Shown here in pieces: positions 5,344-8,963 of a stretch of 8,963 nt of DNA. The DNA is taken from assembly GCA_963579905.1 (NCBI GenBank), contig CAUZIZ010000202.1, forward strand, positions 1 to 8,963, given 5' to 3'. The notes under the pieces were generated by a model. That model made no database searches. It saw nothing but the letters and a program-made list of their open reading frames with translations, and was not told the DNA's origin. This stretch comes from CAUZIZ01 sp963579905 (GTDB lineage Bacteria > Acidobacteriota > UBA6911 > RPQK01 > JAJDTT01). Made by a program: the position numbers and the translations under genes. The stretch's first letter is position 1. The number at the start of each line of letters is the position of its first letter.

Positions 5344-7062
5344 CTACTGTCCCCCTTGGGCTCCCTCTAAACTCTTGCGCGAGACCTTGGCCTGGGGTTT
5401 CACCTTGATGGCTTGTCCCGGATGGATCACCTGCCGGCTTCTTAGATTGTTCCATCGCAGCAGGTCACTCAGACGGACGCCATAGATCCGGGCGATCTTG
5501 CCGAGAGTCTCGCCGCGGTGGACGATATGCTCGTCGGCTGATCCAGAACTGGCCCGAACCCGCCTGCCCTGGACCGACCGCGCCCCTTTAAGCGGGATGA
5601 TCAGATCCTGACCTAGACGCAATCGGTGAATGTTGCGGATTCGGTTGACCTCGGCGATGGCCTGGATGGAGGAGCCATAGCGACTTGCGATCAGCGAGAG
5701 TGTCTGTCCTGACTCAACCCTGTGGTGACGGACCCTGATGCGTTTATCCGGAGGGAGCTTTGCCAGGCCAGCCTGGAGTGGAATGGCCATGCCTATGGGG
5801 ACCTTCATCAGGTAGCCGGGATAGTCGAACGGTGTTATTCCACGCCGCAGTTCAGGGTTGTACTCCATCAACAGAGAAGTGGGGACGTTGATCAGCTCTG
5901 CCGCAACCTCCAGATCCACCTGCTCCTTTATCGGCAGCATTTCGAATTCAATTTCGGGATCCCTGTCGACGTGAAAACCATACCGCTCCGGGTTCTTGAA
6001 GATAATCATCGAGGCTAGGATGGAAGGGACATAGTTTCTGGTCTCGCGCGGGAGCCAGCGTCGTTCGACCATCTTCCAATAGTCCACTTGGCCGTGGCGC
6101 CCAAGTACTCGTTGAACCCTGCCTGCACCCGAATTGTAGGCTGCGAGCGCGAGGTACCAGTCCTGAAATCGGTCATAGAGATCCCTCAAGTGGCGGGCGG
6201 CCGCCATGGTTGACTTGAGGATGTCCGAGCGCTCGTCGATCCACCAGGTCTGCTTCAAACCGTATATCCGTCCGGTGCCCCGAACGAATTGCCAGATACC
6301 TTTGGCACGTGCTCGCGACAATGCCCGAGGTTTGTACAGACTTTCTACGTGTGCGACATAGATCAGATCGAGCGGTACTCTCTCTTCTCGAAAGATCTTT
6401 CGAAACAATCCGAGGTACTTCCCGGATCGCTTTATTCCTTCCGTCATGTTCCTGCGTCCGCGGGTCCGATAGTAGCGTAGAAACTTCAGCACCCTTTCGT
6501 TCAGTACGATAGGGATATCGAAACGGGAGTCGAGAAGATCCTCGTGGGCGAGCTCCCGAAGCGCCGGATCGACCTTGATCGTAAAGAGGTTGATATGGGC
6601 AAGCTGGTCGATCGCACTCGGCTCGTCGCCGAAGCTGGCTTCTGGCGACTCCGTCAGAAACTCAAGTTCGAGTTCCTGGACCTGGCACAGAAGGGCAAAA
6701 TAGTGAGCCTCGAACTCAGAATGAGAAGGGTCCTGGACATCGTCCTTCAGATGGTCGAGCGCCTGGCGGAGATAGCTCCGACCTGCCTCGACCTTTCCCT
6801 CCCCGAATAGCTGTCTTCCTTGTTCGAAAAGCCGGTCGGCCTCTTCGATTCGTTTCTCCACCACTTCCCGGTGAAGGAGCTCCTGGCGCTCAGCCTCTGT
6901 CGGTGTTGGTTCGGCTTTTGGGGGAACGGCGACCGCTACCGGTGGGGGTGGAAGCGTTTCGGGTGATTGCTGAACCAGGACCTTGCGCTGATTACCACAG
7001 CCTGGCAGGAGCACGAGGCCCGAAAGTACTAGAGCTTTACTGAACAGGAATCTCTTCTTCAA
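5344..7062 (-). CDS. mltD: MltD-like membrane-bound lytic transglycosylase with two LysM domains
   Basis: This 572-residue lipoprotein cleaves the glycan strands of peptidoglycan in the periplasm. An N-terminal signal ends in a lipobox-like LLPGC (Cys22). A Pro-rich linker (38-53) and a charged helical region (about 55-205) follow. The SLT domain (about 225-365) contains AHVESLYKP with the catalytic Glu240, then AKGIWQF (253-259), GRIYGLKQT (264-272), LALAAYNSGAGRV (304-316) and NYVPSILA (343-350). Two LysM peptidoglycan-binding domains lie at about 446-490 and 512-556. Domain order matches MltD of E. coli, though that protein has a shorter N-terminal part. The start is TTG at 7062; a TAG five codons upstream closes the frame and no later ATG fits the signal peptide, with GGGA just before as a modest ribosome-binding site. 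It lies 62 bases downstream of the S41 protease gene on the same strand and is probably cotranscribed with it. Confidence 0.88.
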   Translation of the reverse strand: MKKRFLFSKALVLSGLVLLPGCGNQRKVLVQQSPETLPPPPVAVAVPPKAEPTPTEAERQELLHREVVEKRIEEADRLFEQGRQLFGEGKVEAGRSYLRQALDHLKDDVQDPSHSEFEAHYFALLCQVQELELEFLTESPEASFGDEPSAIDQLAHINLFTIKVDPALRELAHEDLLDSRFDIPIVLNERVLKFLRYYRTRGRRNMTEGIKRSGKYLGLFRKIFREERVPLDLIYVAHVESLYKPRALSRARAKGIWQFVRGTGRIYGLKQTWWIDERSDILKSTMAAARHLRDLYDRFQDWYLALAAYNSGAGRVQRVLGRHGQVDYWKMVERRWLPRETRNYVPSILASMIIFKNPERYGFHVDRDPEIEFEMLPIKEQVDLEVAAELINVPTSLLMEYNPELRRGITPFDYPGYLMKVPIGMAIPLQAGLAKLPPDKRIRVRHHRVESGQTLSLIASRYGSSIQAIAEVNRIRNIHRLRLGQDLIIPLKGARSVQGRRVRASSGSADEHIVHRGETLGKIARIYGVRLSDLLRWNNLRSRQVIHPGQAIKVKPQAKVSRKSLEGAQGGQ

Positions 7063-7124
7063 ATGTTCCCAGTCCTAGGACAAGAATTTGTCGCGAAATG
7101 ACTCGTCAGGCACCAAGACGGGAA

Positions 7125-8798
7125 TCATTGTACGGAGTCTGCCCGTTTTTTTGCAGCCATATCCTGGAACAGAGCGCGAGCCTTCGGCAAGAGTTTGACC
7201 GCCCGCTGCACTTGTCGATCGACTTCCAGCGACGCCCTTTTTCCTTCCTCGTCGTCGAGAAGTTTGGCGAATAGCCTCTGCTTGAGAAGATTCACGATCA
7301 GGCGGCGATCCTTATTGAAAGTCTCCTCGGTGAAGTCTACTTCGTTCTCTTTGAGGAGCTGCTGAAAATGAATCAGGGTCTGCTCGGAGATCACTAATTC
7401 ATCCCGCAATCTAGCTTTGTCTTCGCGGGTTAGCCCGGCTCTTTCCTGAGATGTGTAGTGGAAGCGGACGTCCGATACAATCTCTCCGTCTGCCAATCTC
7501 TCGGCGAATTTCTGGAATAGGCTCTTGCGTCTGACCTGCTGCAGGAGCTTGCTCAACCGCTCTGCTGAGACCTTCTCATCGGGGGTGATTCCGCCCCCTC
7601 CAAACACCGTTCTTCCACTATCTGTATAAGATACCGTCCGCTCACTCTCGTCGGACTCCTGGTTGCGAGCCCCCCAAAAGTAGTCATAAAAACTTTCCGA
7701 GTAGTTGCGTTGAATCAGACGGTCCGAAGGGGTGTAATACTTGCCGGTGGTCAGGGCCAGGCCTCTGTTGCTTTCCAGGGGATAGATGGTTTGTACCAGG
7801 GCCTTTCCAAAACTGGTTTCGCCCACGATCAGTGCCCGGTCATGATCTTGAAGCGCTCCTGCCACGATCTCGCTGGCGCTGGCGCTGCTCCGGTTGATCA
7901 GGACCACCATCGGATAGTCATGGCGACGACCACGTGGAGCCAGATACTCGTGACCCTTCCCTCGACGCATCCGTGTCTTCACCACCAGCTGCCCCTTCTC
8001 GATGAACCGATCGGTCACCTCGATGGCCTGACTGAGGGCTCCACCAGGATTGTTACGCAGATCCAGAATGAGCGCCTCGAGCTCAGATTCCTTCAGTTTC
8101 TCCAAAGCCTCATCAAGCTCCTTGCTCGTGGTCTCGGAGAACCTCTCAATTCTAATGTACCCTGTCGTCGAATCGAGGTGGAACGCGTACTTTATGGTGT
8201 AAAGGGGAATCTCGTCGCGCTCGACGCTCATCTCGATGGGTTCAGGCACACCGGGCCGCTCGATTGTGATGTTGACCTTTGTCCCCTTGGGACCTTTCAG
8301 GTTCTGGATTACCTCTTCCATAAGTTCCCAATCATGGATCGACTCTCCCTCGATCTTGGCGATCACATCGCCGGCACGGATCCCAACCTTGTATGCGGGC
8401 GTCCCCGATGCTGGCGGGTCGACTACAACGACGCGGCCACTGCCCGGTGACTCAGGCCGTATCGTGATGCCCAGTCCGTAGTACTTTCCCTGTTGTTCTT
8501 CCCGAAGTTTCTTGTAATCGGTTCGCGAGAAGAAGGAGCTGTGGGGGTCTAAAGATCGAAGTAATCCCCGAATCGCGCTCTCCAGCAGGCCTTCGGCGTC
8601 GGCCTCGTGAGCGTAGTCCGATTCGACGATCGCCAGTGTCTCAGTGAAGCTCTTCAAGAGCTTCTGAGTCTCTTCCTTGAGAGGAGTTCCGGCGTTGACC
8701 CTTTCCCCAAACCACCCGCCCAGGACGGCTGCACTCAGTATGGTCAGTAGCAGAAGAATTGTGAGCCGACTCCTCTTCTCGTCGCCTGGGCGTCTCAA
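7125..8798 (-). CDS. S41-family carboxy-terminal processing protease
   Basis: This 557-residue protease of the CtpA/Prc family cuts proteins near their C-termini in the periplasm. A hydrophobic segment (residues 11-31) would act as signal or membrane anchor. A PDZ domain spans about 105-190 (GLGITIRP; GIRAGDVIAKIEG), followed by the S41 core with LDLRNNPGG (246-254), NRSSASASEIVAGALQD (302-318) and GETSFGKALVQT (326-337). Ser307 and Lys332 are 25 residues apart and Gln336 follows four later, the spacing of the Ser-Lys-Gln triad in Prc, so the enzyme should be active. A charged helical tail of about 150 residues (from about 405) follows the core. The start is TTG at 8798, supported by AAGGAG seven bases upstream. 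First gene of a probable two-gene operon with the lytic transglycosylase; in other bacteria Ctp proteases control cell-wall hydrolases, which fits the pairing. Confidence 0.88.
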   Translation of the reverse strand: MRRPGDEKRSRLTILLLLTILSAAVLGGWFGERVNAGTPLKEETQKLLKSFTETLAIVESDYAHEADAEGLLESAIRGLLRSLDPHSSFFSRTDYKKLREEQQGKYYGLGITIRPESPGSGRVVVVDPPASGTPAYKVGIRAGDVIAKIEGESIHDWELMEEVIQNLKGPKGTKVNITIERPGVPEPIEMSVERDEIPLYTIKYAFHLDSTTGYIRIERFSETTSKELDEALEKLKESELEALILDLRNNPGGALSQAIEVTDRFIEKGQLVVKTRMRRGKGHEYLAPRGRRHDYPMVVLINRSSASASEIVAGALQDHDRALIVGETSFGKALVQTIYPLESNRGLALTTGKYYTPSDRLIQRNYSESFYDYFWGARNQESDESERTVSYTDSGRTVFGGGGITPDEKVSAERLSKLLQQVRRKSLFQKFAERLADGEIVSDVRFHYTSQERAGLTREDKARLRDELVISEQTLIHFQQLLKENEVDFTEETFNKDRRLIVNLLKQRLFAKLLDDEEGKRASLEVDRQVQRAVKLLPKARALFQDMAAKKRADSVQ

Positions 8799-8805
8799 CG
8801 GCTTA

Positions 8806-8811
8806 CTCCTT
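8806..8811 (-). promoter_or_regulatory. Ribosome-binding site supporting a TTG start
   Basis: Read on the minus strand, AAGGAG lies seven bases before the TTG at 8798. The strength and spacing of this site argue that translation of the protease really begins at TTG. Confidence 0.65.
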
Positions 8812-8882
8812 TTTCGGTTTCAGTATCGAAGATTTCTAGCCCCAAAAATAAGCGCAATTTCGAAAACAGGACCGTTTCCCGG

Positions 8883-8892
8883 CTCCTAGGAG
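8883..8892. repeat. CTCCTAGGAG palindrome upstream of the protease gene
   Basis: A perfect 10-base palindrome about 85 bases before the protease start. Its core TCCTAGGA recurs at 7073-7080, just upstream of the transglycosylase gene. No clear sigma-70 promoter was found in 8812-8963, and no gene is supported there. Confidence 0.3.
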
Positions 8893-8963
8893 TCATTTTG
8901 GAGGCCCAAATTCTAAGTTTTTGCACCAAGCCACTCAGAACTCGGCTCGGCTGTTGCGGTACT

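Noticed and set aside
7710..8450. A 246-codon plus-strand frame opposite the S41 protease
   Set aside because: The protease on the other strand has an intact triad, a PDZ domain and a strong ribosome site; the opposite frame has no recognisable motif.

Overview
The window reads as ordinary chromosome from a moderately GC-rich, Gram-negative-type bacterium. It carries a lipoprotein lytic transglycosylase and a periplasmic S41 protease, which imply a cell wall facing a periplasm. The style (many GTG/TTG starts, short degenerate 7-8 bp repeats between genes, a metabolic operon next to envelope genes) would suit Acidobacteriota or a related environmental phylum, but that placement is a low-confidence inference. 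No phage, transposase, CRISPR, tRNA or rRNA was seen.

Layout. (1) Positions 1-328, minus strand: the N-terminal OB-fold part of a YhaM-like 3'-5' exoribonuclease, cut by the window edge. (2) 329-692: a gap without a recognised gene. Its first 200 bases are open on both strands, its second half holds three short perfect palindromes, and it ends in a plausible extended -10 promoter. (3) 693-1631, plus: a tandem-GNAT acetyltransferase. (4) 1632-1952: a repeat-rich gap in which AGTG-type heptads on the left face CACT-type 7-8 bp units on the right. A second extended -10 promoter sits at its end, with its -35 box inside the right array. (5) 1953-5331, plus: a three-gene operon. It encodes a DRE-TIM acyl-CoA condensing or cleaving enzyme (homocitrate synthase/isopropylmalate synthase type), a phosphate acetyl/butyryltransferase and an acetate kinase-family enzyme. 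(6) 5344-8798, minus: an envelope pair, transcribed S41 protease first and then the MltD-like lytic transglycosylase with two LysM domains. This pair converges on the kinase gene with only 12 bases between them.

The operon at 1953-5331 is the most interesting part. The phosphotransacylase and kinase together interconvert acyl-CoA + Pi + ADP with a free acid + ATP + CoA, while the first enzyme belongs to a family that makes or breaks a C-C bond using acyl-CoA. Two of the three proteins depart from their families at functional positions. The kinase has Lys for the substrate-binding Arg, Ala for an acetate-pocket Leu and Glu for the catalytic Asp. The DRE-TIM enzyme keeps its metal site but has lost both His of the usual HxxGIH-type motif after the barrel. 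I infer a dedicated acyl-CoA pathway for a substrate other than acetate, coupled to substrate-level phosphorylation or ATP-driven acid activation. The substrate cannot be read from the sequence.
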